Numbered from the stretch's first letter, positions 1-10,392 are shown. The stretch is DNA of 64,000 nucleotides from Deroplatys truncata (GCA_030765065.1 CM060990.1:676233618-676297617); one strand, 5' to 3'. Numbers and translations are program-made. The notes: a model not told the origin generated them from the letters alone.

Positions 1-466
1 GCTATTTTAACCTCAAAATCTACTCTTCTAACCTTTTGCTACCGCCATCTTCTTTTAGTTCCCATTCTCACCACCGCGTCTCCTTACCCCCCACCTCTTG
101 CGACCGCCATGTTCACCACTAACCTCCAAATTTCCTCGTCCTTAAACCTCTTGTCTCAACTACCTTGTTTAGTTCCCATTTTCGCCACCGCATCTCATAT
201 CGCCACATCTCTCTATCCACTCAAGAAAACTACCATCCAACGTTCAAAAAATTGCTGATCAGTTCACGACAGGCTTTTGCAAATCCTGTTGCTAGCAAAA
301 CTTACCTTTCCCATCACCTCCAACATACCCCACTCCTTTTTCTTTCCACCAATCATAATCTCTCTTATTCTTACCAATCAACAACCTTCATTTGCTCCTT
401 TCCACCAATAACATCACTTCTTATTCCTACCAATCACAACTTCACACGTCACTTTCTGTTACACTT
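1..466. repeat. Pyrimidine-rich repeat, copy 1 (cut by window edge)
   Basis: The plus strand is almost all C, T and A with very little G. The block matches 553 bases further right almost base for base and again near 1618. It lacks the last part (starting 'tttttatccctcgctcc') that copies 2 and 3 share, and runs straight into copy 2. The apparent open frames in it are low-complexity Ser/Leu/His translations repeated in every copy and are not taken as genes. I do not recognise the family. Confidence 0.8.
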
Positions 467-1084
467 AATCTCCTTACCCTCCTCTTGCGTCCGCCATCTT
501 GTTTAGTTCTCACCGCATCTCCTTGTCGCAGACCCTCCGCCATTTTTAGTTCCCGCTATTTTAACCTCAAAATCTACTCTTCTAACCTCTTGCTACCGCC
601 ATCTTCCTTTAGTTCCCATTCTCACCACCGCGTCTCCTTACCCCCACCTCTTGCGACCGCCATGTTCACCACTAACCTCCAAATTTCCTCGTCCTTAAAC
701 CTCTTGTCTCAACTACCTTGTTTAGTTCCCATTTTTGCCACCGCATCTCATATCGCCACATCTCTCTATCCACTCAAGAAAACTACCATCCAACGTTCAA
801 AAAATTGCTGATCAGTTCACGACAGGCTTTTGCAAATCCTGTTGCTAGCAAAACTTACCTTTCCCATCACCTCCAACATACCCCACTCCTTTTTCTTTCC
901 ACCAATCATAATCTCTCTTATTCTTACCAATCAACAACCTTCATTTGCTCCTTTCCACCAATAACATCACTTCTTATTCCCACCAATCACAACTTCACAC
1001 GTCACTTTCTGTTACACTTTTTATCCCTCGCTCCCCATCTTTTCCCTCTTTCAGTCCCGACCTCCGCACAGACAACACTTCGCC
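467..1084. repeat. Pyrimidine-rich repeat, copy 2
   Basis: Begins 'aatctccttaccctcc' and ends at 'cagacaacacttcgcc'. Copy 3 has the same start and end, so these are probably the true unit limits (about 620 bp). Inside are smaller degenerate motifs of the type 'gaccgccatcttgtttagttc' that recur several times per unit, suggesting an older, shorter tandem repeat from which the unit grew. Confidence 0.8.
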
Positions 1085-1530
1085 GCTGCTCACATCTCCG
1101 AACCAAATTGCCGGCGAGAACAGATCTTGTTTATTCACACCTCGACGGTTGACTCGACAGCAGCTACTGTCAACACCTACGTCGTACACGTTTTTGACCG
1201 CTTTCGACCGGCTATGAGAACCCTGCTCCTACGTACGCTAGCGACCATCACGATGGTCCAGTACCAGGTTTTGGTATAGTTAAATTACGCCTCTGCAAAG
1301 GGTGTCTGTACCGTTTAAAAACCTAGGTATATCAGTGCGTAGTGATGTTGGTTGATCTTAAAGCTGGTTAAGCATTTTCAAAAACAGTTTGCTTTTATTT
1401 TTCCGCCTCGCGTGCCGCGCTTTTGGTGACGCATCCACACCGGTAACAGGTAAGTACCACACGCATAATTATTTTTCGGACCTGCTTGGCGTAGGAATAT
1501 ATCCTTTCGTGTTTTGGTACTGTAACCTCA
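1085..1530. other. Unique spacer between repeat copies 2 and 3
   Basis: This segment has normal base composition, unlike the pyrimidine-rich blocks on both sides. It contains a strong splice-donor-like match, 'acaggtaagtacc', near 1447-1459, preceded by a locally CpG-rich stretch ('cctcgcgtgccgcgc'). No protein similarity was recognised and no matching acceptor or exon could be supported, so it is left unassigned. Confidence 0.4.
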
Positions 1531-2156
1531 AATCTCCTTACCCTCCTCTTGCGACCGCCATCTTGTTTAGTTCTCACCGCATCTCCTTGTCGCAGACCCT
1601 CCGCCATTTTTAGTTCCCGCTATTTTAACCTCAAAATCTACTCTTCTAACCTCTTGCTACCGCCATCTTCTTTTAGTTCCCATTCTCACCACCGCGTCTC
1701 CTTACCCCCCCCCCACCTCTTGCGACCGCCATGTTCACCACTAACCTCCAAATTTCCTCGTCCTTAAACCTCTTGTCTCAACCACCTTGTTTAGTTCCCA
1801 TTTTCGCCACCGCATCTCATATCGCCCCATCTCTCTATCCACTCAAGAAAACTACCATCCAACGTTCAAAAAAAATTGCTGATCAGTTCACGACAGGCTT
1901 TTGCAAATCCTGTTGCTAGCAAAACTTACCTTTCCCATCACCTCCAACATACCCCACTCCTTTTTCTTTCCACCAATCATAATCTCTCTTATTCTTACCA
2001 ATCAACAACCTTCATTTGCTCCTTTCCACCAATAACATCACTTCTTATTCCCACCAATCACAACTTCACACGTCACTTTCTGTTACACTTTTTATCCCTC
2101 GCTCCCCCATATTTTCCCTCTTTCAGTCCCGTCCTCCGCACAGACAACACCTCGCC
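1531..2156. repeat. Pyrimidine-rich repeat, copy 3
   Basis: Same unit as copy 2 with a few substitutions and length changes in C and A runs (for example 'ttacccccccccc' and 'caaaaaaaattgc'). After 2156 the sequence stays C/T-rich but no longer matches copy 2, until the inverted repeat at 2302. Confidence 0.8.
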
Positions 2157-2301
2157 ACCCAGCTCCTCTCCATCACGCGACCTCCATACTCTTCCATCTT
2201 CCTTCCTTCATCTTCCACCCAAATTAACGAACCAATCAAAACACTCCACGTCACTTCCTCTTCTTCCTTCACCTTACCCTAATCCTCAATTCTTTCAACT
2301 C

Positions 2302-2450
2302 GTCCCGGATGAACCAATTGCAATAACGATAATCCTACCGCTCAGGGCGCTTTTCAAACTTACCGCCGCCGCCGTCGCACGCACCGACACTAGCGACACC
2401 AGCGCCCCTAGCGGCAGGATTATCGTTAAAACAATTGGCTCATCCGGGAC
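2302..2450. repeat. 149-bp imperfect inverted repeat (possible miniature transposon)
   Basis: The left end 'gtcccggatgaaccaattg' and the right end 'caattggctcatccgggac' are reverse complements with one mismatch. Pairing continues through 'taacgataatcctaccgct..gggcgc' against 'gcgcccctagcggcaggattatcgtta', giving arms of about 49 bases around a GC-rich centre. The size and form suit a fold-back or MITE. No clear target duplication is visible. The right end touches the first unit of the trinucleotide array. Confidence 0.75.
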
Positions 2451-3583
2451 TATTACTACTAGCGGTAGTAGTGGAGCAGCGGTAGTAGTAGTAGTAGTAG
2501 CGGTAGTATTAGTAGTAGTAGTAGTAGTAGCGGTAGTAGTGGAGCAGCGGTAGTAGTGGAGCAGCTGTAGTAGTAGTAGCGGTAGTAGTGGAGCAGCGGT
2601 AGTAGTAGCAGTAGCGGTAGTAGTAGGAGTAGTAGTAGCGGTAGTAGTGGAGCAGCGGTAGTAGTAGCGGTAGTAGTAGTAGTAGTAGTATTAGTAGTAG
2701 TAGCGGTAGTAGTGGAGCAGCGGTCGTAGTAGCGGTAGTAGTAGTAGTAGTAGCGGTAGTAGTAGTAGTAGTAGCGGTAGTAGTAGTATTAGTAGCGGTA
2801 GTAGTGGAGCAGCGGTAGTAGTAGTAGCGGTAGTAGTAGTGGTAGTAGTAGCGGTAGTAGTAGTGGTAGTAGTATTAGTAGCGGTAGTAGTGCAGCAGCG
2901 GTAGTGGTAGCGGTAGTAGTAGTAGTAGTAGTAGTAGTAGCGGTAGTAGTATTAGTAGTAGTAGTAGTAGCGGTAGTAGTGGAGCAGCGGTAGTAGTAGT
3001 AGCGGTAGTAGTAGTAGTAGTAGCGGTAGTAGTAGTAGTAGCGGTAGTAGTAGTAGTAGCGGTAGTTATAGTATTAGTAGCGGTAGTAGTGGAGCAGCGG
3101 TAGTAGTAGTAGCGGTAGTAGTAGTAGTAGTAGTAGTAGTAGCGGTAGTAGTGGAGCAGCGGTAGTAATAGCGGTAGTAGTAGTAGTAGTAGTAGCGGTA
3201 GTAGTAGTAGTAGTAGCGGTAGTAGTGGAGCAGCGGTAGTAGTAGCGGTAGTAGTAGTAGTAGCGGTAGTAGTGGAGCAGCGGTAGTAGTAGCGGTAGTA
3301 GTAGCGGAAGTAGTAGTATTAGTAGCGGTAGTAGTGGAGCAGCGGTAGTAGTAGCGGTAGTAGTAGTAGTAGTAGTAGTAGTAGTTGTTGTAGTAGCGGT
3401 AGTAGTGGAGCAGCGGTAGTAGTAGTAGTAGTAGCGGTAGTATTAGTATTAGTAGTAGTAGTAGCGGTAGTAGTGGAGCAGCGGTAGTAGTGGAGCAGCG
3501 GTAGTAGTAGTAGTAGTATTAGTAGTAGTAGCGGTAGTAGTGGAGCAGCGGTAGTAGTAGCGGTAGTAGTAGTAGTAGTAGCG

Positions 3584-3626
<43 letters not shown>

Positions 3627-4445
3627 TAGTAGTAGTAGCGGTAGTAGTATTAGTAGCGGTAGTAGTGGAGCAGCGGTAGTAGTAGTAGTGATAGTAGTAG
3701 TAGCGGTAGTATTAGTGGTAGTAGTAGTAGTATTAGTAGCGGTAGTAGTGGAGCAGCGGTAGTAGTAGTAGTAGTAGCGGTAGTATTAGTATTAGTAGTA
3801 GTAGTAGTAGTAGTAGCGGTAGTAGTGGAGCAGCGGTAGTATTGGAGCAGCTGTAGTAGTAGTAGCGGTAGTAGTAGTAGTAGTAGCGGTAGTAGTAGTA
3901 GGAGTAGTAGTAGCGGTAGTAGTGGAGCAGCGGTAGTAGTAGTAGTATTAGTAGTAGTAGCGGTAGTAGTGGAGCAGCGGTAGTAGTAGCGGTAGTAGTA
4001 GTAGTAGTAGCGGTAGTAGTAGTAGTAGTAGTAGTAGCGGTAGTAGTGGTATTAGTAGCGGTAGTAGTGGAGCAGCGGTAGTAGTAGTAGCGGTAGTAGT
4101 AGTGGTAGTAGTAGCGGTAGTAGTAGTGGTAGTAGTATTAGTAGCGGTAGTAGTGCAGCAGCGGTAGTGGTAGCGGTAGTAGTAGTAGTAGTAGCGGTAG
4201 TAGTATTAGTAGTAGTAGTAGTAGCAGCGGTAGTAGTGGAGCAGCGGTAGTAGTAGTAGCGGTAGTAGTAGTAGCGGTAGTAGTAGTAGTAGTAGTAGCG
4301 GTAGTAGTAGTAGTAGCGGTAGTAGTAGTAGCGGTAGTAGTAGTATTAGTAGCGGTAGTAGTGGAGCAGCGGTAGTAGTAGTAGCGGTAGTAGTAGTAGT
4401 AGTAGTAGTAGTAGCGGTAGTAGTGGAGCAGCGGTAGTAATAGCG

Positions 4446-4476
<31 letters not shown>

Positions 4477-5319
4477 CGGTAGTAGTAGTAGTAGTAGTAG
4501 CGGTAGTAGTGGAGCAGCGGTAGTAGTAGCGGTAGTAGTAGTAGTAGCGGTAGTAGTGGAGCAGCGGTAGTAGTAGCGGTAGTAGTAGCGGTAGTAGTAG
4601 CGGTAGTAGTAGTATTAGTAGCGGTAGTAGTGGAGCAGCGGTAGTAGTAGTAGTAGTAGTAGTTGTTGTTGTAGTAGCGGTAGTAGTGGAGCAGCGGTAG
4701 TAGTGGAGCAGCGGTAGTAGTAGTAGCGGTAGTAGTAGTAATAGTAGTAGTAGCGGTAGTAGTAGTAGTAGTAGTAGCGGTAGTAGAGGAGCAGCGGTAG
4801 TAGTAGCGGTAGTAGTAGTAGTAGTAGTAGTAGCAGCGGTAGTAGTAGTAGTAGTAGTACCGGTAGTAGTAGTATTAGTAGCGGTAGTAGTGGAGCAGCG
4901 GTAGTAGTAGTAGTAGTAGTAGCGGTAGTAGTAGTAGTAGCGGTAGTAGTGGAGCAGCGGTAGTAGTAGTAGCGGTAGTAGTAGCGGTAGTAGTGGAGCA
5001 GCGGTAGTAGTGGAGCAGCGGTAGAAGTAGCGGTAGTAGTAGTATTAGTAGCGGTAGTAGTGGAGCAGCGGTAGTAGTAGTATTGGTAGTAGTAGTAGTA
5101 GTAGTAGCGGTAGTAATGGAGCAGCGGTAGTAGTAGTAGCGGTAGTAGTAGTAGTAGTATTAGTAGTAGTAGTAGTAGTAGCGGTAGTGGTAGTAGTAGT
5201 AGTAGTAGCGGTAGTAGAGGAGCAGCGGTAGTAGTAGCGGTAGTAGTAGTAGTAGCGGTAGTAGTAGTAGTAGTAGTAACGGTAGTAGTAGTATTAGTAG
5301 CGGTAGTAGTGGAGCAGCG

Positions 5320-5353
<34 letters not shown>

Positions 5354-5650
5354 CGGTAGTAGTGGAGCAGCGGTAGTAGTAGCGGTAGTAGTAGTATTAG
5401 TAGCGGTAGTAGTGGAGCAGCGGTAGTAGTAGTAGCGGTAGTAGTAGTAGTAGTAGTAGTAGTAGCGGTAGTAGTAGTAGTAGCGGTAGTAGTGGAGCAG
5501 CGGTAGTAGTAGCGGTAGTAGGTAGTAGTGGAACAGTGGTAGTAGCAGTAGCTGTAGTAGTGGTAGTGCAGCGGTAGTAGTAGCAGTAGTTGTAGTAGTA
5601 GAGGAGCGGTAGTAGTAGTAATAGTAGTACTGGTGGTAGTAGTAGTGTCA
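2451..5650. repeat. 3.2-kb trinucleotide array (AGT/AGC/GGT type)
   Basis: About 3,200 bases built almost wholly in steps of three from agt, with regular agc-ggt, gga-gca-gcg and att-agt variants. A recurrent phrase, 'agcggtagtagtggagcagc', appears dozens of times at irregular spacing, so the array behaves as a minisatellite of variable units grown from a (TAG)n core. C occurs almost only in 'agc'. Read on the minus strand its main triplets are Tyr, Thr and Leu codons, so long low-complexity open frames appear by composition alone. At the right edge (5520-5650) the units decay into mixed 'gtagtggtagcagtagctg' sequence. Confidence 0.95.
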
Positions 5651-5783
5651 GCATCCTCATGTTTATCTTCTTTCGCTGATACTCTAATAAAATTATTTGC
5701 ATATAATATATAAGCTTTATTTTTTCCTACCTCCTGTAGGATTAGTTTTTCCTGTCTTTGCCGTTGTTATGCTTTCTTTACCT

Positions 5784-5850
5784 TCACAAACACACAAACA
5801 CACACACACACACATATGTATGTATATATATATATATGTATGTATATATA
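5784..5850. repeat. (CA)n-(TA)n compound microsatellite
   Basis: A run of ca dinucleotides passes directly into ta/tgta repeats. Simple-sequence DNA with no coding meaning. Confidence 0.95.
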
Positions 5851-5869
5851 GGGACACAAAATATCTACC

Positions 5870-6060
5870 TATGCCCGCAGCCGGTTCGATCCCACGGCCC
5901 TCCAAGCAACGGAATACCAACACAAAGTATTCAGAAATTATAGTCAGGAGTATTTGTCTCATCAGCGGTCTGGTTGCTAGCATACTATCATCTAATTCCA
6001 GAGACCCCTGTTCGACTGCTGGCTAGAGGAAAGGAATTTTTAAAGCTGATCCGCATGGTA
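5870..6060. repeat. Degenerate tRNA-like / SINE fragments
   Basis: Two short stretches resemble the pol III B box: 'ccggttcgatccc' at about 5881-5893 and 'cctgttcgactg' at about 6007-6018. The second follows an A-box-like 'ctggttgctagcat' about 55 bases upstream. They look like eroded SINE heads. No full body or tail is visible. Confidence 0.3.
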
Positions 6061-6271
6061 ATGTTCGCTAGAGGGTTTGTCTCTGGTTTTGTCCTAATGC
6101 TGTTATCATCTAATATCGTTTTCCACCCCGAACATTTCATCCCTTCACCCTTTTTTCCACTGCATGACTTAGCAAAACGTTTCTTCTTATCTACCGACTC
6201 GGCTAATTTCTGCTCCCTTCATGATCAGAAATAGCACTCCTCTCCCTTCACTCGCAGTTTCTGAAAACTCT

Positions 6272-6761
6272 TTTATGCTCGACCATGCCAAAATGTAGTA
6301 TTTATACGACTGGTAGCAGTACTTTAATGGACCTCATTAAAGTACACCTGTTCATTAAAGTATTGGTATTCACCAATCAGAAGTGGCCACGTAACATTGT
6401 AAAAGCGCAAGTATCGATTATTGTCGTTTCGATCGACAACGGTACTAGCGCGAGTTTAGAAAATGTCAAAATGTCTGACACTAGTGACATTCAACTTACA
6501 CCCCTAGAAATTACGACAAAAGCACTCAATCTTACCAATAACTTGTTGCCACAAAGGTCAAGAAAGATGTACGAGAAATTCTATTCACAATTTATGGATT
6601 GGAGAATATCAAAAGGTATAAATTCGTTCTCAGAAAATGTCAGGTGTTACAAGGTCATTGTATTGTAACCACAGATAAAGGAATAACGATTGTAACACAT
6701 CACTCAAATCAGAAACGAATACTTATGAAACCTTTAATTTAGATACGTGGTCGAGCATAAA
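6272..6761 (+). mobile_element. 490-bp element with 16-bp inverted ends
   Basis: The left end 'tttatgctcgaccatg' (6272-6287) and the right end 'cgtggtcgagcataaa' (6746-6761) are reverse complements with one mismatch. Inside are a perfect 11-bp hairpin ('gtactttaatg'/'cattaaagtac', 6319-6345), a CCAAT-type motif ('caccaatcag', about 6371-6380) and the recombinase-like fragment at 6471. No target duplication was found, so the inverted ends may be a coincidence of a larger element. Cryptons, the transposons that carry such recombinases, normally lack inverted ends, which makes this pairing odd. Confidence 0.45.
6471..6668 (+). pseudogene. Tyrosine-recombinase-like N-terminal fragment (Crypton type)
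   Basis: The frame starting at the ATG at 6471 encodes 65 residues. The stretch with 'LLPQRSRKMYEKFYSQFMDW' and 'SFSENV' resembles the SAM-like core-binding domain of arthropod Crypton-type or domesticated tyrosine recombinases, which bind DNA before the catalytic domain. The catalytic part, with its Arg/His/Tyr residues, is absent: after 'SFSENV' the reading becomes unrelated and stops. An upstream ATG at 6285 stays in frame but adds 62 residues with no similarity I recognise, so I chose the ATG just before the conserved region. It is a truncated copy, or a first exon whose continuation is missing. Confidence 0.55.
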
Positions 6762-6777
6762 CAGTCGTATGAAACTT

Positions 6778-6857
6778 GACTATAATGGTGATTAAAACGC
6801 TCGTATGATAATTATTATAATAATAATACTCGCGTTTTAATTACTACCAATACAGTC
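6778..6857. repeat. 80-bp imperfect palindrome with (ATT)n centre
   Basis: 'gactataatggtgattaaaacgc' on the left pairs with 'gcgttttaattactaccaatacagtc' on the right, around a centre of 'ataattattataataataa'. It lies just outside the right end of the 490-bp element and may be a separate miniature fold-back. Confidence 0.6.
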
Positions 6858-7209
6858 TCGTTGCACAATATACTATTATAGTTACTCTCTGTGTCCACTC
6901 CACTCAAACCATTCGTCTCCACATTTAGTTTCAAAACCTTTTATCTTTTTTCCATACTTCGCCACAACTTCCAAATTTTAACACTACACAAATAATTTCA
7001 CAATTCTCTTCCATTGTTCCCCATCAAGGGTCAACACAGGAGGATTATTTGTTAGGGAAAAATTAATGTGGTGTCTTCCCGTTTTCTTTACGAACACCCT
7101 TCTTGTTTCTAGATGAAATCAATAACTCTTTGTTTCTAGATAGGTTAGGTGTCCGGGGTTTCGCAACACGCACTCCCTTCATCTCCTCTAAAAGCAAATC
7201 TCTCTGTTT
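6858..7209. other. A+T-rich sequence, nothing recognised
   Basis: No open frame with recognisable similarity and no repeat match elsewhere in the window that I could see. Confidence 0.5.
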
Positions 7210-7762
7210 ACGCTTACGCAAATTGGATTGAAGCGGGAGGATTCGGCACCGATCCAGTGAATCCGAGTGCTGTACCTAAGACTCACGAGGGGGCGATGAG
7301 GTGAAGGGAGACACCGGGCGGCCGGAACCAGGAGTGGCGGCACAGCAATGACAGGGTCTCCACAGTTTACAAATATAGACACCCCGGCAGTCGCACAGGT
7401 AAATGGGGACCCTGCCCCACACAGTGCCCAACGTCCGCCAGGGGGCGGTTCTTATACCCCGGCAACCAGTTGAAGGCCGAGGGACGGAGAAAAGTCATAG
7501 AGAGCATCCTTTTTCCCTGCCACGCTGCACCGAAACACCACAACCGACACTTTCAACCCTGAAATAGACCAAACGGGGTGAAGGATGAATGAAATGATTA
7601 ATGGAATGAATGGAGGGACACGAAATTCAGGGAATGAAAGAAACCACTCCAGCATTCGCCTGACGACCCGAGAAAACCCATGGGTCGCCGGGGATAGAAC
7701 CTGGGACCTTACGAATGCGGCCCATAGACGTCACGCCTGACAACCCGCTCGATGCGCTCACG
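7210..7762 (-). mobile_element. SINE-A copy 1
   Basis: A tRNA-derived SINE on the minus strand. Its tRNA-like head is at the right: 'aggttctatcccc' (minus) is the B box, next to 'ccggcgacccatgggttt'. Leftward follow the shared body phrases 'gcgaatgctgg', 'cctgaatttcgtgtccc' and a CG-rich part with 'cggccgcccggtgtctccc'. The same order is seen in eight other copies in this window, all on the minus strand. At about 550 bp this is one of the longest copies. Confidence 0.75.
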
Positions 7763-8626
7763 CAATGGCAGTTTACAGGTGGCGCGTTTTAACAAAGCAT
7801 CATGCCATACTAGGGCAAATAGGATTGTTTTGTTTCCTTACAACTTTGCACTTTTCGGGTCTAGATGGATTTCGTCTGCAGTAGCGCAAGGCACGCATCT
7901 ATAAATAGATTCCTGGATGTGTGGTTGTACGGAATTAGCGTTAACCGCCGTGCCTTGACAAGGCATACAAGGGCACTAGTAGCTCATCTTTCTCAGAAAA
8001 TATTTTCCCTTCCTTCCACTCCAGCCGGTCCACATCCTTCTTTTTAGTTTTCATGAATTAGTAGTATTTTGGCTAAAAGCACGACGATATATTTTGTACC
8101 CATAAAGAAATATATTTACGATTTTCGTCCAGAGCGCTTTTATTCACTACTATTTGTTAGGTCTTTATGGAGAGGGGTCACTGACCAAACTCTAACGGGG
8201 TTACCTACAACCTGTGAATCGCACAGAGGTATATACATTGAATTATCTTTGCTAACATCTGTTTTCACTTGCGGTGGACCGAAGTTAAGGCGACGGTTTT
8301 AAGCATTCATACCGATACACTCCGTTTACACACTTGACATTCAAGCAATAACTCTTAGTGTTCATCGATGCAAATCTGTTAGTGTACGCCCCTTCTCTGT
8401 ACCTTTCCAAACAGTCCGTCGGGACGTCCAGAAAGGGCTTTTTGGTTTTGATTCGCTGTCCAGGCTTGGCAGTTGCTATGATCAATTCTGTGCCAAAGTG
8501 ACACAGGCGATCTTATAACTGCTTAAGACAGGAGCACAAAGCCATCCTCACGTGGGTAGTGGTATAAACAACAAATGTGATGGAGTTTCGGTTTTCTTCG
8601 GGTTCCCTACTCATATTTCCAAACAA
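7763..8626. other. Unassigned sequence
   Basis: Contains a TATA-like 'ctataaatag' at about 7899-7908 and a 66-codon minus-strand open frame (8285-8485; 'KTKKPFLDVPTDCLERYREG') that I do not recognise. It lies beyond the SINE that abuts the piggyBac relic and could be its far side, but no piggyBac motif was found in it. Confidence 0.35.
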
Positions 8627-8962
8627 TTTACACTACTTCAGCTGTGAGTGGGCGCCCCCGGGAGGCAGGAATGAGGTAAGAGGAGACAGAGGGCGGCCGC
8701 ACCAGGAGGCACGGCAGGTAGAGGCAGGGTCCCTACCATTTACACTACTTCAGCTGTGAGTGGGCGCCCCCGGGAGGGAGGAATGAGGTAAGAGGAGACA
8801 GAGGGCGGCCGCACCAGGAGGCACGGCAGGTAGAGGCAGGGCCCCTACCATTTACACTACTTCAGCTGTGAGTGGGCGCCCCCGGGAGGGAGGAATGAGG
8901 TAAGAGGAGACAGAGGGCGGCCGCACCAGGAGGCACGGCAGGTAGAGGCAGGGCCCTTACCA
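8627..8962. repeat. Three tandem copies of a 112-bp SINE-A body segment
   Basis: 'tttacactacttcagctgtg' begins at 8627, 8739 and 8851, an exact 112-bp period, and the units differ at only a few positions. Other SINE-A copies carry one version of this segment (compare 49220-49340). Confidence 0.9.
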
Positions 8963-9343
8963 TTTACAGATTTAAACTCCGCGAGTGGTGGCTGGAGCAG
9001 CCGGCTCCCCTCCGCCCCTGTGGGCTTACACATCTCCTGGGGGCTCGGGACCCGGAGGCCACTCGCAGTCCGGGGATGAAGGTTTACTCAGAGCGTCCTT
9101 TTCCTCTGTCATGCACACGCCGAGACCTCCCGCCGACACTTGCAACCCTGAAAGAGACCAAGCAGATGAAAGGTGAAGTGAAATGGGAATGGAGGTGAAA
9201 TGGAGGGACAGGAAATTCGGAGGATGTAATGATCCTTACCAGCATTCTCCTAGCGATCCGAAAAAACCCATGGGTCGGACGCGGGATAGACCCCACGACC
9301 TTCCGAATGCTGGCCACAGACGTCGCCTGACCCATCCCGCTCG
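8627..9343 (-). mobile_element. SINE-A copy 2 with triplicated body
   Basis: The head is at the right (9283-9343, ending 'catcccgctcggt') and the body runs leftward with the usual SINE-A phrases. The leftmost body part is present three times in tandem (8627-8962). The copy lies directly against the 3' end of the piggyBac relic, where that coding similarity stops, so it probably inserted into it. Confidence 0.75.
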
Positions 9344-10392
9344 GTTGGTAACAATAGTTACTGTTTTATTATTGTTCCATCAGACAATTCCAATTTCATT
9401 GTTTGCGTCAAAACATTTATCGACTGTTCCTCTGCCTTTCTTCTTAATATTTGATGGCAAATCAAGTGACCATCTCGAACGGGATGTCATGAAAAATCCT
9501 TTGCTTTTTATCGATGCAGCTAGACTATAAGATGAAAAAAGTTATCCATATACACTGCATACCGATTTGGTAGTCCCACTGGTGATGTCAGAGTTTCTAC
9601 AATGATAGAGGATCAGTGTCCTTGTCTATCCTCCCAAGATACGGTAAATCTGAAATGGATATTCAGTATAACTACACAATATCCAAATTTTAGTGGTTTC
9701 ATGTGCATTTTCAAAGAATGTCTTCGAAAATATTTCACCATTCTTTCGACTATTGTTAATTTTTCACTGAGAACTACAAAATTTCATTAGCGACTTGTTT
9801 GCCAAATCTCATAATGTCCTCAGTTTGTAGTATTTGTCTTCCATATCAATGTTGTTATTGTCATTGAATTGCAAATAATTCTTTATTTCTTGGAATATGT
9901 TCTTGGGCATACGATTAGCAACCTTTCAACATTACAGTCAGGGACTCTATCCCAATACATTCTTTCTCTAGGCGTTGTGTGATTATCTATAGATCTTCTT
10001 TAGATGATAAAAGCATGTAATGGCTTCTTTGTTGGCTACACAGCAATTGCTGTTCTAATATCTTGTCAAAAATATCACTCGTCATTGAAAAATATGTCAG
10101 GAATAGATTTTCCTTCAAGAAAGTATTTTAGGTCTCGCATTTTGTGGGCGAAACAGCTTCGGTATTTTAGAGTACCCAGTGACTACAGTACCTGCAATAT
10201 CAGTTGGTTTAGCCATAGTAATTTCATCCACACAGTCACTACTGCATCTGGTGGTGGTGGAAAAATGGCTAGTAAAACATCTAAACATATATTTGAATCG
10301 TTTTCATCAACTAAAATTGATTCTAAGTAATCAGAAGCCTCCTCTGGTGTCAGAAAGTTCCTTTGTTTCCTCCTGAAACAAATCAACAGCAT
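9344..10392 (-). pseudogene. piggyBac-type transposase relic
   Basis: Read on the minus strand in several frames, this region carries landmarks of a piggyBac (DDE_Tnp_1_7) transposase in the right order. Near 10360 is an N-terminal 'FLTPEEASDYLESI' followed by an acidic stretch. At about 9940 is 'RERMYWDR', then 'YLQFNDNNNIDMEDKYYKLR' near 9870. 'EKLTIVERMVKYFRRHS' and 'KPLKFGY' lie around 9700. 'YAVYMDNFF', holding an expected catalytic Asp, is near 9550, and 'KKKGRGTVDKCFDANNEIGI' near 9410. Many stops and frameshifts separate them, so the gene is dead. The C-terminal part is missing where SINE-A copy 2 begins. The enzyme would cut and join DNA at TTAA targets. No piggyBac ends were identified. 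Confidence 0.8.

Noticed and set aside
1440-1462. First exon of a host gene ending at the splice donor near 1450
   Set aside because: The donor motif is good but no coding exon, acceptor or partner exon could be supported within the window.
165-2553. Several long plus-strand frames in the pyrimidine-rich block
   Set aside because: They repeat in every unit, are Ser/Leu/Thr/His low complexity, and reflect a strand poor in G and therefore poor in TAG and TGA stops.
5397-5702. 101-codon minus-strand frame at the right edge of the array
   Set aside because: It is a Leu/Thr/Tyr translation of the trinucleotide array with no domain; similar frames arise all along the array.
8285-8485. 66-codon minus-strand frame as the missing piggyBac C-terminus
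   Set aside because: It has the right strand and side, but no piggyBac motif or Cys-rich end could be seen.
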